This document shows positions 1 to 6,343 of a stretch of 64,000 nt of DNA, one piece after another. Where the stretch lies: NCBI GenBank assembly GCA_944322305.1, contig CALUOP010000006.1, positions 87,743 to 151,742 on the forward strand, written 5' to 3'. The position numbers and the translations under genes were made by a program. The notes under the pieces are model-generated. The model saw only the letters and a list, made by a program, of their open reading frames with translations. It ran no database searches and was not told the origin of the DNA. Within the stretch, counting starts at the first letter, position 1, and every line of letters begins with the position of its first letter. The DNA comes from an uncultured Coriobacteriaceae bacterium (GTDB lineage Bacteria; Actinomycetota; Coriobacteriia; Coriobacteriales; Coriobacteriaceae).

Positions 1-10
1 TTAAACCATA

Positions 11-97
11 GGCAAAACCCGAGTTCGGCAAAAATTTTCGGGAACCCGCAGGTGAAAGGCAGTAAAAGCCGATTTTGCCCATGGGCAAAATTTGCCC
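11..97. promoter_or_regulatory. AT-rich control region with GGCAAAA repeats and a 20-bp palindrome
   Basis: This gene-free stretch ahead of the first prophage gene holds GGCAAAA at 11-17, 27-33 and 84-90, its complement at 73-79, and a further TTTGCCC just after. Bases 72-91 (ATTTTGCCCATGGGCAAAAT) form a perfect 20-bp palindrome. Such clustered inverted copies are typical of operators for a dimeric phage regulator. No clear -35/-10 pair could be assigned, and the binding protein is unknown. Confidence 0.45.
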
Positions 98-141
98 TGC
101 GGGCCCCTTCCAACTGAAAAACAACTGAATAGGAGGATTGC

Positions 142-306
142 ATGACAAGCGATCAGAAGACGGCCGCCGGATGCTTCGTCCTCGTGGCCGAGGTGTGCTC
201 GTCCGTCGCCGCAGGGATGTTTTTCGGGGCGGCGTACGGGGTAGCGGCGTTCGCGGCCCTTATGGCGATCAACGCCGCCTCCGCATACTCGAGCAGGGGT
301 GACTGA
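142..306 (+). CDS. small single-span membrane protein (prophage)
   Basis: A 54-residue ORF with a strong AGGAGG Shine-Dalgarno six bases upstream of ATG. The polar N-terminus (MTSDQKTAAG) is followed by one long hydrophobic, alanine-rich segment at about residues 11-48 (FFGAAYGVAAFAALMAI), so one membrane span is likely. Its stop TGA lies one base before the next ATG, so it heads an operon. No family is recognised. Small membrane proteins are common in temperate phage early regions, for example in superinfection exclusion, but that role is only a guess. Confidence 0.6.
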   Translation: MTSDQKTAAGCFVLVAEVCSSVAAGMFFGAAYGVAAFAALMAINAASAYSSRGD

Positions 307-307
307 G

Positions 308-643
308 ATGGCCGAGTCCTACGGGCGCGGTGAGCAGCCCAAGCCGGACTACCGCGCACTGTACCGCAGGGGAGCGTGCGAGATGGGCCAGAGGGCCGCC
401 GCCGAGCGCGAGCGGGCCAAGAGGGCGAGGAAGGCCGCCGCGTCCAAGCGCAGGCTCCTCGAGCAGAACCGCCCGCTGCTTTCCAGGCACGACCTGGCGG
501 CCATGGCCGGGATGCTCGGACACGGCGTGCCGAGGGAGCGCGTTGCCGAGGTTTTCGGCGTGCCGGTTGAGTTCGTGGCGGCGAAGGCCGCCGCTGATGC
601 GTGTGAGAGCGCGCCAGACGAGCTGTGCGGGGAGATCGGATAA
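308..643 (+). CDS. hypothetical prophage protein with basic coiled region and HTH-like end
   Basis: 111 residues from ATG 308; the in-frame GTG at 299 overlaps the preceding stop and is less likely. The first half is very basic (RAAAERERAKRARKAAASKRR, about residues 31-50) and probably helical. The second half (LSRHDLAAMAGMLGHGVP then RERVAEVFGVPVEFV) has the spacing of a small helix-turn-helix, suggesting DNA or RNA binding. It follows a small membrane protein gene with one base between them. The family is not recognised. Confidence 0.6.
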   Translation: MAESYGRGEQPKPDYRALYRRGACEMGQRAAAERERAKRARKAAASKRRLLEQNRPLLSRHDLAAMAGMLGHGVPRERVAEVFGVPVEFVAAKAAADACESAPDELCGEIG

Positions 644-708
644 CACCGCGACCATGTACCCGGAACAACGCAACCAGGGCCTTAAACGGCCCCAGAATCG
701 AGGTTTGC

Positions 709-921
709 ATGAAAGCAGGTTTCACGGGCCGCGTCGCCGAGGTGCGGCCCAACCACGGGATGCTCGCCGCCAACGGCGACGTGGTGAGCGCGACGGTGCG
801 GGTCGAGGCCGGCGGGGTGGCCACTGCGGCGCGCCAAGTGTGCGAGGTGATCGCCGCGTGGCCGCACGCCAAGGCGTGGGCCGGCAGGAAGGTGCACGTC
901 ACGGTCGAGGAGGTGGAGTGA
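709..921 (+). CDS. hypothetical small prophage protein
   Basis: 70 residues starting MKAGFTGRVAEVRP. The sequence alternates short beta-type stretches (GRVAEVRP, VVSATVRVEAGG, KVHVTVEEVE), as in a small beta-barrel or OB-like fold, but no family is recognised. Its TGA overlaps the ATG of the next gene (ATGA coupling at 919-923), so the two are probably co-translated. The upstream Shine-Dalgarno (GAGG at 700-703) is modest. Confidence 0.6.
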   Translation: MKAGFTGRVAEVRPNHGMLAANGDVVSATVRVEAGGVATAARQVCEVIAAWPHAKAWAGRKVHVTVEEVE

Positions 922-1166
922 TGCCGAGCAGCTACCCGGACACCACGTACGCCGGCGACCCGCGGGCGCCGTGGAACGAGCCGGACGGCCGCGCGTGCTG
1001 CGAGTGCGCCCACTGGCACAGCATCGACGACGACCGCGGGATATGCGACGAGATGTTCGGGCGCGTGGTGTTTGCAGGCAAGCCGGACACGGGCATGCTC
1101 TGCGACGCTGCGGCGATGTGCGTGACCTTCGACGACGACGCGTGCGCCCGCTGGGAGGAGGAATGA
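921..1166 (+). CDS. cysteine-rich acidic hypothetical protein
   Basis: 81 residues with six cysteines (CCECAHWH, GICDEMFG, MLCDAAAMC, DACARWEEE) and many Asp/Glu. The C-x(2)-C...C pattern with a histidine suggests a small metal site, probably zinc. It is coupled to the preceding gene by an overlapping ATG/TGA, and its own stop overlaps the next ATG at 1163. Proteins of this kind recur in coriobacterial prophages, but no function is known to me. Confidence 0.6.
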   Translation: MPSSYPDTTYAGDPRAPWNEPDGRACCECAHWHSIDDDRGICDEMFGRVVFAGKPDTGMLCDAAAMCVTFDDDACARWEEE

Positions 1167-1453
1167 GGCCCCGCGACGCGTGGCTGGGCCTTCTGGCCTT
1201 CGCCCTGTGGGTACTCGCCATGGTGGCGCTCGGCAGCATGTGCGGCTGCTCCGCCGCCGGCCCCGCTCCCGAGAGCGGCGTGATCCGCTACGAGGACGCC
1301 CGCTGCCCTGTGTGCGGGGCCCCGGCCATAGCCGACGCCGAGGACATGATGTGCAGCAATCCGGGGTGCCCGGCTAGGGGCTGGCCCCACGCGGTCGGGG
1401 ACAGCGCGGCGGACGTGCTGAGACAGCTCGGATACGACTTCGTGGAGGGATAG
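1163..1453 (+). CDS. membrane-anchored protein with zinc-ribbon-like C-terminus
   Basis: 96 residues, with the ATG overlapping the previous stop after a GGAGGAGG Shine-Dalgarno. Residues 7-30 (WLGLLAFALWVLAMVAL) form a signal anchor or membrane span. They are followed by MCGC, which does not match a good lipobox. Residues about 48-70 carry CPVCG and, 15 residues later, CSNPGC, a likely four-cysteine zinc knuckle facing either side of the membrane. The function is unknown. Confidence 0.55.
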   Translation: MRPRDAWLGLLAFALWVLAMVALGSMCGCSAAGPAPESGVIRYEDARCPVCGAPAIADAEDMMCSNPGCPARGWPHAVGDSAADVLRQLGYDFVEG

Positions 1454-1455
1454 GC

Positions 1456-1689
1456 ATGGGCGAGGCTTTCGACCCCGTGACGCGCCCGGCGCACTACGAG
1501 CTGCCGGGCGGCGGCGAGGCCAAGGACGTGATGCGGCAGGCGCTCGGGCACGAGGGGGCCTGCGCGTACTGGCTCGGCTGCTCGCTCAAGTACCTGCTCA
1601 GGTACCGGGGCAAGGGCGGGCAGGAGGATCTGGCGAAGGCCGCGCAGTGCGTGGCCTACCTGGCTGAGGAGGAGTACGGCGATGAGTAG
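1456..1689 (+). CDS. DUF3310 family protein
   Basis: 77 residues that match the DUF3310 pattern of phage proteins: an N-terminal VTRPAHYELPGG (the family's HY-x(n)-GG motif) and a later YWLGCSLKYLLRYRGKGG followed by EDLAKAAQCVAYL. Family members occur in many phages near DNA metabolism genes and are sometimes fused to nucleotide kinases; the biochemical role is not settled. It overlaps the next gene by 8 bp. Confidence 0.8.
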   Translation: MGEAFDPVTRPAHYELPGGGEAKDVMRQALGHEGACAYWLGCSLKYLLRYRGKGGQEDLAKAAQCVAYLAEEEYGDE

Positions 1690-2794
1690 CGACAAGGAAA
1701 AGGTTCTGGCGCGCCTCAGGGCATGCAGCGTCTTCGGGTGGCAGGCATTCGTGGACGCGCTCTTCGGCGACGGCGGCATCCACTCAGCGATGGACGCACA
1801 GCGGCGGCTCATAGAGCTGCTTGAGGGCGACCCTCTGCCGGAGGAGGATTGCGAGGCCCTGCGGTGGGTGCGCGAGCACGGCGGGCTGGAGGCGCTGAGA
1901 CGGGACTTCCAGGATGCAGACAGCCGCCGCGTGGAGCTGTGCGCCTCGCTCGGCATCGACCTGGAGACCGGGTGGAGCGACGCTATGGCAGCCATGCGCC
2001 CGCGCCTCATGCCCGAAGGCTACGAGTGGCCGCGCTACGAGGACGGCGAGCCGGTCATCCTATCGGAATACGATCAGAGGCCCGAGACGATAAGCTGCGT
2101 GGCTTTCAATTTCCACGAGGCAGTGATCGACCACCGGCAGCCATTCGTGGAGATCAACACGACGCTGGTTCCCAACAGCAAGACCGTGATGCTCGACATG
2201 GGCGAGCACGTCAAGCGCCTCGCGCCCAAGGTGCTCGACGCGGACGGGGAGGAGATTTGCGTTGGGGATACGGTGTGGACTCTCAGGGACGCACGTGAGC
2301 TTGAGGTCATCGGACTTTACCCGGAGCACAGCTACCCGGTCAAGGTAAAGGAGCGCAAGAACGGCGCGTACACCTTCTCGGGCATCGAACCGACCGATCT
2401 CACCCACCGCGCCCCCGTCCTCGCAGCGGACGGCGAGCCGCTGCGCGAGGGGGAGACGGTATGGAGCGTCGATTCCGGTACAAGGTACACGGTGGAGAAA
2501 ATCACAGACGAGCTTATACCCATCAAATGCCGCATCGAGATGGGCTCTACGGTGTCACTATGCCCGTCACAGCTCACCCACGAGCGCCCCGAAAGCTGGG
2601 AGCGGCTGGAGGAGGACTGCGCCAAGAGCGACGTGGACTACTGCGCCGAGCGCGGATTGCTCGACCCGTCGTGCGACACCGTGGAGGGCGACGCGTCCAC
2701 GCGCCACTGCACCGACTGCGGATGCACCTGCGGCGAGAAGATGGCCCGCGACCTCGTGCGCCGCGCGAGGGCGCTGGCGGAGAGGGGGCAGTGA
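1682..2794 (+). CDS. hypothetical prophage protein with duplicated GDTVW module
   Basis: 370 residues. The central part contains two copies of a beta-rich module: VLDADGEEICVGDTVW and, about 65 residues later, VLAADGEPLREGETVW, each followed by a segment resembling YxVxxI. The C-terminal 40 residues carry CTDCGCTCGEKM and a basic helix. The GDTVW-type module occurs in accessory proteins of coriobacterial phages and mobile elements, so a protein- or nucleic-acid-binding role is likely, but no enzyme motif is visible. The start overlaps the DUF3310 gene by 8 bp after GGAGGAG. Confidence 0.65.
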   Translation: MSSDKEKVLARLRACSVFGWQAFVDALFGDGGIHSAMDAQRRLIELLEGDPLPEEDCEALRWVREHGGLEALRRDFQDADSRRVELCASLGIDLETGWSDAMAAMRPRLMPEGYEWPRYEDGEPVILSEYDQRPETISCVAFNFHEAVIDHRQPFVEINTTLVPNSKTVMLDMGEHVKRLAPKVLDADGEEICVGDTVWTLRDARELEVIGLYPEHSYPVKVKERKNGAYTFSGIEPTDLTHRAPVLAADGEPLREGETVWSVDSGTRYTVEKITDELIPIKCRIEMGSTVSLCPSQLTHERPESWERLEEDCAKSDVDYCAERGLLDPSCDTVEGDASTRHCTDCGCTCGEKMARDLVRRARALAERGQ

Positions 2795-3060
2795 TGGCAG
2801 AGAAGCGACAAATCCAGTTCGAGCGTTACACGAACCTCCCGCTCGGCGGCAACTGGGCGGGCGAGTGGCCAGCATACGTTCTCGTACACCACGAGGGCTC
2901 TGTCGATGACGTCAGGTACGTGCCCGAGCGGAGGTGCCGCTACGTCTACGACAGGGAGATTTGCGCGTGGAGGTGCAGCGAGTGCGGTGGGCTTGAGCCC
3001 GTCGGCGACCACGTGAGCTATTGCCCGGACTGTGGCGCGCGCATCGTGGAGGAGGTCTGA
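2794..3060 (+). CDS. small zinc-ribbon protein
   Basis: 88 residues from ATG 2794, which overlaps the upstream TGA. The C-terminal part holds WRCSECGGLEPVGD and, 16 residues later, CPDCGARIVEEV: a C-x2-C...C-x2-C treble-clef zinc ribbon. The N-terminal 55 residues have no recognised domain. A DNA- or RNA-binding accessory role is plausible from the zinc ribbon, but is not shown. Confidence 0.65.
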   Translation: MAEKRQIQFERYTNLPLGGNWAGEWPAYVLVHHEGSVDDVRYVPERRCRYVYDREICAWRCSECGGLEPVGDHVSYCPDCGARIVEEV

Positions 3061-3061
3061 A

Positions 3062-3652
3062 ATGCCGACTGACACCGAGCGCCGCGAGGTGGCGCGGAGG
3101 CTGCGGGATATCGACATAGACGATTTCTCATGCTACGCGCAGGAGTACGAAGCTCTCTGCAAGGCAACAGGGCTAGGAGATTATGACACCGACTGGACGA
3201 ACCGCCTCGCCGACCTCATAGAGCCGAGCTGCGACCGCGAAGCTCTTCTGGCGCTGGCGGGCGAGCTTGAGGAGGATGCGTGCGGGGAGTGGGAGCCGAA
3301 GGCGCAGGATACGACTACGGATAGGACTACGGATAAGACTAAATCCGATGAGATTAGTCTATCCGCTAGTCAGCCGTCCGGCTTCTACCGCTTCCCGGAG
3401 ATCACGCACCCGAGCGCAAAGAACCTGTGCCGCACGCCTTTCGAGCAGGCGCAGAAGGTGATCGAGGAGGCCGTGGAGCTTTTCGAGGAGGCCAAGGCGG
3501 GAGATACGCGCCGCCGCGAGATGGGCGTCGAGTGCATGGACGCGATCCACGCCTGCGAGACGCTGCTGCGGCGCAACTTCTCGGACGAGGAAGTGGCCGG
3601 GCTGCGCGAGGCGTGCGAGGCCAAGAACCGCGCGAGGGGGTTCTATGGATAG
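3062..3652 (+). CDS. MazG-like nucleotide pyrophosphohydrolase domain protein
   Basis: 196 residues. The C-terminal half resembles the MazG/all-alpha NTP pyrophosphohydrolase family: EEAVELFEEAK gives the E-E-x-x-E metal ligands and ECMDAIHACETLL gives the E-x-x-D pair. This fold cleaves dNTPs to dNMP plus PPi. The N-terminal 75 residues (RLRDIDIDDFSCYAQ) are a separate module of unknown role. The two are joined by a hydrophilic linker (about residues 82-100, TTTDRTTDKTKSD) encoded by a 12-bp tandem repeat. Phages use such enzymes to adjust nucleotide pools or to remove alarmones. Confidence 0.65.
   Translation: MPTDTERREVARRLRDIDIDDFSCYAQEYEALCKATGLGDYDTDWTNRLADLIEPSCDREALLALAGELEEDACGEWEPKAQDTTTDRTTDKTKSDEISLSASQPSGFYRFPEITHPSAKNLCRTPFEQAQKVIEEAVELFEEAKAGDTRRREMGVECMDAIHACETLLRRNFSDEEVAGLREACEAKNRARGFYG
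3313..3348 (+). repeat. 12-bp tandem repeat in linker of the MazG-like gene
   Basis: Three direct units: GACTACGGATAG, GACTACGGATAA and the diverged GACTAAATCCGA. They encode the polar linker between the two domains. GATTAGTCTATC follows at 3352-3363 and can pair back with GATAAGACTAA, so the site may also form a hairpin within the coding sequence. Confidence 0.7.
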
Positions 3653-3845
3653 CGCCAGGCGCGCCCGGCTGCTCGCCGGCTTCGAGGAGTACGAGCGACG
3701 GCGCAGGGAGCGGCTGAGGCGCGCGCACCGCATCGACCGCCTGCGCAGGGGCGGGGCCTCGTGGGCGGCGGTGTCACGAGAAGTCGGGCTCAGCATCGGG
3801 ACGTGCCGCAAGGAGCTTAATGCGCTCAAGGACGGGGAGATATAG
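3645..3845 (+). CDS. small HTH DNA-binding protein
   Basis: 66 residues. A very basic N-terminal helix (RRRRERLRRAHRIDRLRRGG) is followed by ASWAAVSREVGLSIGTCRKELNAL, which has the spacing of a sigma-70 region 4 or resolvase-type helix-turn-helix. It overlaps the preceding gene by 8 bp, and its 3' end overlaps the convergent repressor gene by 20 bp. It is probably a phage transcriptional regulator or accessory DNA-binding protein. Confidence 0.6.
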   Translation: MDSARRARLLAGFEEYERRRRERLRRAHRIDRLRRGGASWAAVSREVGLSIGTCRKELNALKDGEI

Positions 3846-4080
3846 AGGGGTCGGCCGGGGTGTACGGCTCGGCGGAGAACAGGTAGTCGACGCTGACCCC
3901 GCCGAAAAGCTCACGTGAGATCCTCACCGCGTCGCCTATCGTGAAGTCTCCCGTCGCGTTGTTCATCCACTTGCTCACCGTCTCGGGCCGCCTGTCAACC
4001 ACCCGGGCCAAATCTCGCTGGGTGATCCCATAGCGCTTCATCTCTGCGATAAGGTTCGGGTAGCGCATCTTGCTTGGCAT
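3826..4080 (-). CDS. XRE-family repressor (prophage)
   Basis: 84 residues. The start is chosen at the MPSKMRYPNL methionine because AGGTGG lies eight bases upstream on the minus strand; a longer ORF starting at 4188 has no ribosome site. Residues 6-60 (LIAEMKRYGITQRDLARVV then RRPETVSKWMNN) are a typical Cro/cI helix-turn-helix. It is the only minus-strand prophage gene, convergent with the gene to its left and divergent from the acidic ORF to its right. This is the arrangement of a phage repressor controlling a lytic promoter. It is short for a full cI and lacks a LexA-type peptidase domain. Confidence 0.8.
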   Translation of the reverse strand: MPSKMRYPNLIAEMKRYGITQRDLARVVDRRPETVSKWMNNATGDFTIGDAVRISRELFGGVSVDYLFSAEPYTPADPSISPRP

Positions 4081-4095
4081 AATTACCACCTCGGT

Positions 4096-4108
4096 TGATA
4101 TGCTATCA
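4096..4108. promoter_or_regulatory. palindromic operator candidate upstream of the repressor gene
   Basis: TGATA-TGC-TATCA is a perfect 5-bp inverted repeat located 16-28 bases ahead of the repressor start, where autoregulation would be expected. The binding protein is inferred to be the adjacent XRE repressor. Confidence 0.5.
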
Positions 4109-4133
4109 CAAATCAGCGTATCGGCGTCGACAC

Positions 4134-4161
4134 GGCCCCGAGGGAAGCCTTGGGGCCCTTT
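4134..4161 (+). terminator. hairpin with short U tract between divergent units
   Basis: GGCCCC-g-AGG / CCT-t-GGGGCC (4134-4157) followed by CTTTTC. It would end a short rightward transcript that starts in the operator region, or it may insulate the two divergent units. It is a plausible but not strong intrinsic terminator. Confidence 0.5.
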
Positions 4162-4251
4162 TCGTATCGTTGCCCCGCTTGCCGGCATCCTCGCGCCGCT
4201 CGCCGGCGTTTTCCCTCCGCCCGCCGCTAAATAGAAAACGCCTCATAAAAC

Positions 4252-4282
4252 GGTTGCAACTTACAACCATGTGTTGTATATT
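4252..4282 (+). promoter_or_regulatory. sigma-70-type promoter overlapping a palindrome
   Basis: TTGCAA (4254-4259), a 17-bp spacer and TATATT (4277-4282) make a good -35/-10 pair. The -35 lies inside the imperfect palindrome GGTTGCAACTTACAACC (4252-4268), a likely operator. It faces right towards the acidic ORF at 4342 and is a strong candidate for the repressed phage promoter. Confidence 0.65.
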
Positions 4283-4341
4283 ATAACCAGCAAGAGGGGA
4301 AGCACAGAGGCAGGCCCCGAGAGCGAAAGAGAGGCTCAAAG

Positions 4342-4539
4342 ATGTTTGATTACCGGAATATCGAGCGCGAGGTCAAGGATTGGATCGCCTACCAGCCCGA
4401 GGAGTTCGCCGACGATTTCGACGTCGACGGCATCATGGACGAGCTGCGCGACATCGAGCCGGAGATCTCCTCGATCGACGACATCGATCCCGACGACTGG
4501 ATGGACATCATTGCGCGCCACGACGTGAGCGGGAAGTAG
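4342..4539 (+). CDS. acidic small prophage protein
   Basis: 65 residues, strongly acidic (DDFDVDGIMDELRD, then ISSIDDIDPDDWMDII). It is the first gene downstream of the repressible promoter at 4254 and is followed by an intrinsic terminator at 4552, so it is transcribed largely alone. The charge and position are reminiscent of phage antirepressors or DNA mimics, but no homology is recognised and that idea is speculative. Confidence 0.6.
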   Translation: MFDYRNIEREVKDWIAYQPEEFADDFDVDGIMDELRDIEPEISSIDDIDPDDWMDIIARHDVSGK

Positions 4540-4551
4540 TTTTAAGCAGCA

Positions 4552-4581
4552 GGGCCCTGCCTCCATGGCGGGGCCGTTTTT
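4552..4581 (+). terminator. intrinsic terminator after the acidic ORF
   Basis: GGGCCCTGCC and GGCGGGGCC pair around a TCCAT loop, with one G-T wobble, followed by GTTTTTC. This is a strong Rho-independent terminator that separates the short promoter-proximal unit from the next gene. Confidence 0.8.
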
Positions 4582-4598
4582 CGTTAGGGGAGGGCATT

Positions 4599-4931
4599 GT
4601 GACGCCTGCTGAATTCAAGTGCGCCCGGGAGATGATGGGTCTGTCGACTGCCTGGCTCGCGGCGAGGTGGGGGGTGTCCAACATGTCGGTGCAGCGGTGG
4701 GAGCGCAACCGCGCGCTCCCCAAGCCGCTGGATGGGGACGTGAGGGAAATGCTCGACGGGTTCCTCGGGAGGGTCGAGGAGGGAGCCGCCCGCTGCGACG
4801 GGTTGATAGAGGTGCCGCGCACCGACGCAGAGTGTCTCGGGGAGTACCCTTCCGCGTACTACCGGCGGATCGCGGCGCTCGTCGCCTTGCGCACGCACGG
4901 GGAGATAGTCTTCAGGGGCGATGGCCTGTGA
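4599..4931 (+). CDS. HTH protein, DUF1870/antitoxin-like
   Basis: 110 residues starting at GTG 4599 behind GGGGAGGG. Residues 1-50 (EFKCAREMMGLSTAWLAARW then VSNMSVQRWERNR) form an XRE-like helix-turn-helix typical of short phage regulators and MqsA-type antitoxin heads. The C-terminal part (about 60-110) is alpha-helical with no recognised domain. Its stop overlaps the GTG of the next gene (GTGA), so the pair is translationally coupled. Confidence 0.6.
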   Translation: MTPAEFKCAREMMGLSTAWLAARWGVSNMSVQRWERNRALPKPLDGDVREMLDGFLGRVEEGAARCDGLIEVPRTDAECLGEYPSAYYRRIAALVALRTHGEIVFRGDGL

Positions 4932-5686
4932 GCACGGAGCGGTGGAGGCCCGTCGAGGGGTGCGAGGGCTCGTACGAGGTCTCGGACGCCGGGCGCGTGC
5001 GATCCGTCGACCGGGTCATCAACGGCAGGACGAGGCTCGGGAGGATTCTCAAGCAGCACCCGACCAAGCACGGCGGGTACCTTGTCGTCAAGATATCCAT
5101 GGACGGCAAGGGCTCGAACAAATACGTCGCGCGACTCGTGGCGAGGGCGTTCGTGCCAAACCCCGACCTCCTGCCGGACGTGAGGCACCTTAACGGCGAC
5201 GTCCTGGACAACCGGGCGGAGAACCTGGAGTGGGCGGAGAGGAGCACCAACGACGCCGAGAGCTGGTCGGGCAGGCGGTCGAGGCCCGTGGTCAGGAGCG
5301 ACGGGGCGACCTTCCCGAGCGCGACGGCCGCGGCAAGGGAGGTCGGCGTGTCGCCCGCGTCCGTTGCGGCGTCGTGCAGGCGCGGCGGAGTGTGCCGCGG
5401 CTACCGCTTCCGCTACGCAGACGACGAGGAGGGGCGGCCGGAGGCGCGCGAGGGCGATTGGTCGCCGCGGTACGCCGGGCGCGTCGAGCGATTCTCGGGC
5501 GAGAAGATGACCCGGGCCATGCGTGAGCGCGGCGTGCTGGTCACCGACATGGCGAGGGCGACTGGGATCTCGGAGACCACCTTGTACGCCGTGCGGTCGG
5601 GCAGGGTCAAGCCGACCGAGCGAACGGCGTGGAGGATAGCGAGGCACCTTGGCGTCAAGCCTGAGAGCCTTCTCGAGGACGAATAG
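4928..5686 (+). CDS. NUMOD4/HNH endonuclease with C-terminal XRE domain
   Basis: 252 residues from GTG 4928. The N-terminus (ERWRPVEGCEGSYEVSDAGR) is a NUMOD4 motif. It is followed at about 75-110 by an HNH_3 core (DVRHLNGDVLDNRAENLEW). Residues about 120-160 (FPSATAAAREVGVSPASV) match a NUMOD1-type DNA-binding helix. The last 60 residues (GVLVTDMARATGISETTLYAV) are an XRE helix-turn-helix. NUMOD-HNH proteins are free-standing homing-type nucleases or packaging helpers in phages; fusion to an XRE head is less common. An intrinsic terminator follows. Confidence 0.75.
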   Translation: MSTERWRPVEGCEGSYEVSDAGRVRSVDRVINGRTRLGRILKQHPTKHGGYLVVKISMDGKGSNKYVARLVARAFVPNPDLLPDVRHLNGDVLDNRAENLEWAERSTNDAESWSGRRSRPVVRSDGATFPSATAAAREVGVSPASVAASCRRGGVCRGYRFRYADDEEGRPEAREGDWSPRYAGRVERFSGEKMTRAMRERGVLVTDMARATGISETTLYAVRSGRVKPTERTAWRIARHLGVKPESLLEDE

Positions 5687-5711
5687 CCGCCGCCTCTGGG
5701 CGGCGGTTTTT
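5687..5711 (+). terminator. intrinsic terminator after the HNH-XRE gene
   Basis: GCCGCC(GCC) pairs with GGCGGCGG around a TCTG loop and is followed directly by TTTTT. It is a strong Rho-independent terminator closing the regulatory unit. Confidence 0.85.
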
Positions 5712-5749
5712 ATGCGTCGCATCAAGCATAGAAACCATACACCCATGCC

Positions 5750-5755
5750 TATAAT
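5750..5755 (+). promoter_or_regulatory. perfect TATAAT -10 element before the late regulator
   Basis: TATAAT at 5750-5755, with a second TATAAT-like sequence (TATAAT at 5757-5762), lies about 25 bases upstream of the GGAGGTGG ribosome site of the DUF1492-like gene. No good -35 is visible at the usual spacing, so the promoter may need an activator. Confidence 0.45.
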
Positions 5756-5790
5756 GTATAATTCCACCTATACTGCTTGGAGGTGGTCTT

Positions 5791-6252
5791 ATCACTGCGC
5801 GCGAATACTTCGAATCGGCCAAAGCGGCCCAGCGCCGCATAGACGGCGTGCTCGCCCGCCTGCGATCCATGCGCGAGCGCGAGGGGGTGCGCGCCCAGGG
5901 CTACGAGGCCGTTGGCCGCGGCTCGGGCCACAGCGACCCCATGCGCCGCACGGACGAGCGCATCGACGCCGAGGCTCGAGCCCGCGACGAGCTGGCCGCC
6001 CTCGAGGCCGAGGTGGAGGACGCGCGCGCCGTTTGCCGCGGAATCCGCGCGGCCAACCCGCTGCACCCGCTCTGGGGCGACGCCCTGGAGCTTCACTACG
6101 TGGAGCTGCTGCCGTGGGACGAGGCGGGCGGGTACTGCGGAGTGACCGGCGACGGCATGCGCCGAGCCTCCTACGCCGCCCTAGACTGGGTCGACATGGT
6201 GGGCATAGCCGCCGCCCGCGAGGGTTGCGGGCAGGCCGCGCTCGCGGTGTGA
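5791..6252 (+). CDS. DUF1492/RinA-like late transcription regulator, probable ATC start
   Basis: 153 residues if read from ATC 5791. The N-terminal sequence (I/M)TAREYFESAKAAQRRIDG matches the conserved start of DUF1492 and ArpU/RinA-type phage regulators, with the ATC at the place of the usual Met. A strong GGAGGTGG site ends four bases before it. No ATG, GTG or TTG lies in frame between the stop at 5752 and GTG 5848. Starting at 5848 would remove the conserved N-terminus and leave no ribosome site. The C-terminus (LELHYVELLPWDEAGGYCGV) fits the sigma-4-like end of the family. It sits just upstream of the packaging genes, as late activators do. Confidence 0.75.
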   Translation: MTAREYFESAKAAQRRIDGVLARLRSMREREGVRAQGYEAVGRGSGHSDPMRRTDERIDAEARARDELAALEAEVEDARAVCRGIRAANPLHPLWGDALELHYVELLPWDEAGGYCGVTGDGMRRASYAALDWVDMVGIAAAREGCGQAALAV

Positions 6253-6268
6253 GCAGGGCAAAAATATA

Positions 6269-6319
6269 TTAAACAGATTTAATAATATCATTGCTTTAAC
6301 CCTTAAACTGGTTTAATAT
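6269..6319 (+). promoter_or_regulatory. hicAB promoter with two palindromic operators
   Basis: TTGCTT (6291-6296), a 17-bp spacer and TAATAT (6314-6319) form the promoter. Two 14-bp palindromes, TTAAACAGATTTAA (6269-6282) and TTAAACTGGTTTAA (6303-6316), flank and overlap it and share TTAAAC-N-G-N-TTTAA. Their 34-bp centre spacing is about three helical turns, so two HicB dimers or tetramers could bind on the same face. Autorepression by HicB is known for the family; these sites are inferred. Confidence 0.7.
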
Positions 6320-6343
6320 ATAACCATAAGGAAAGGAGGTGTG

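Noticed and set aside
5649..6272. 207-residue ORF overlapping the late regulator in another frame
   Set aside because: It is arginine/proline-rich with no ribosome site and runs from inside the HNH-XRE gene through its terminator. The DUF1492 frame has the family signature.
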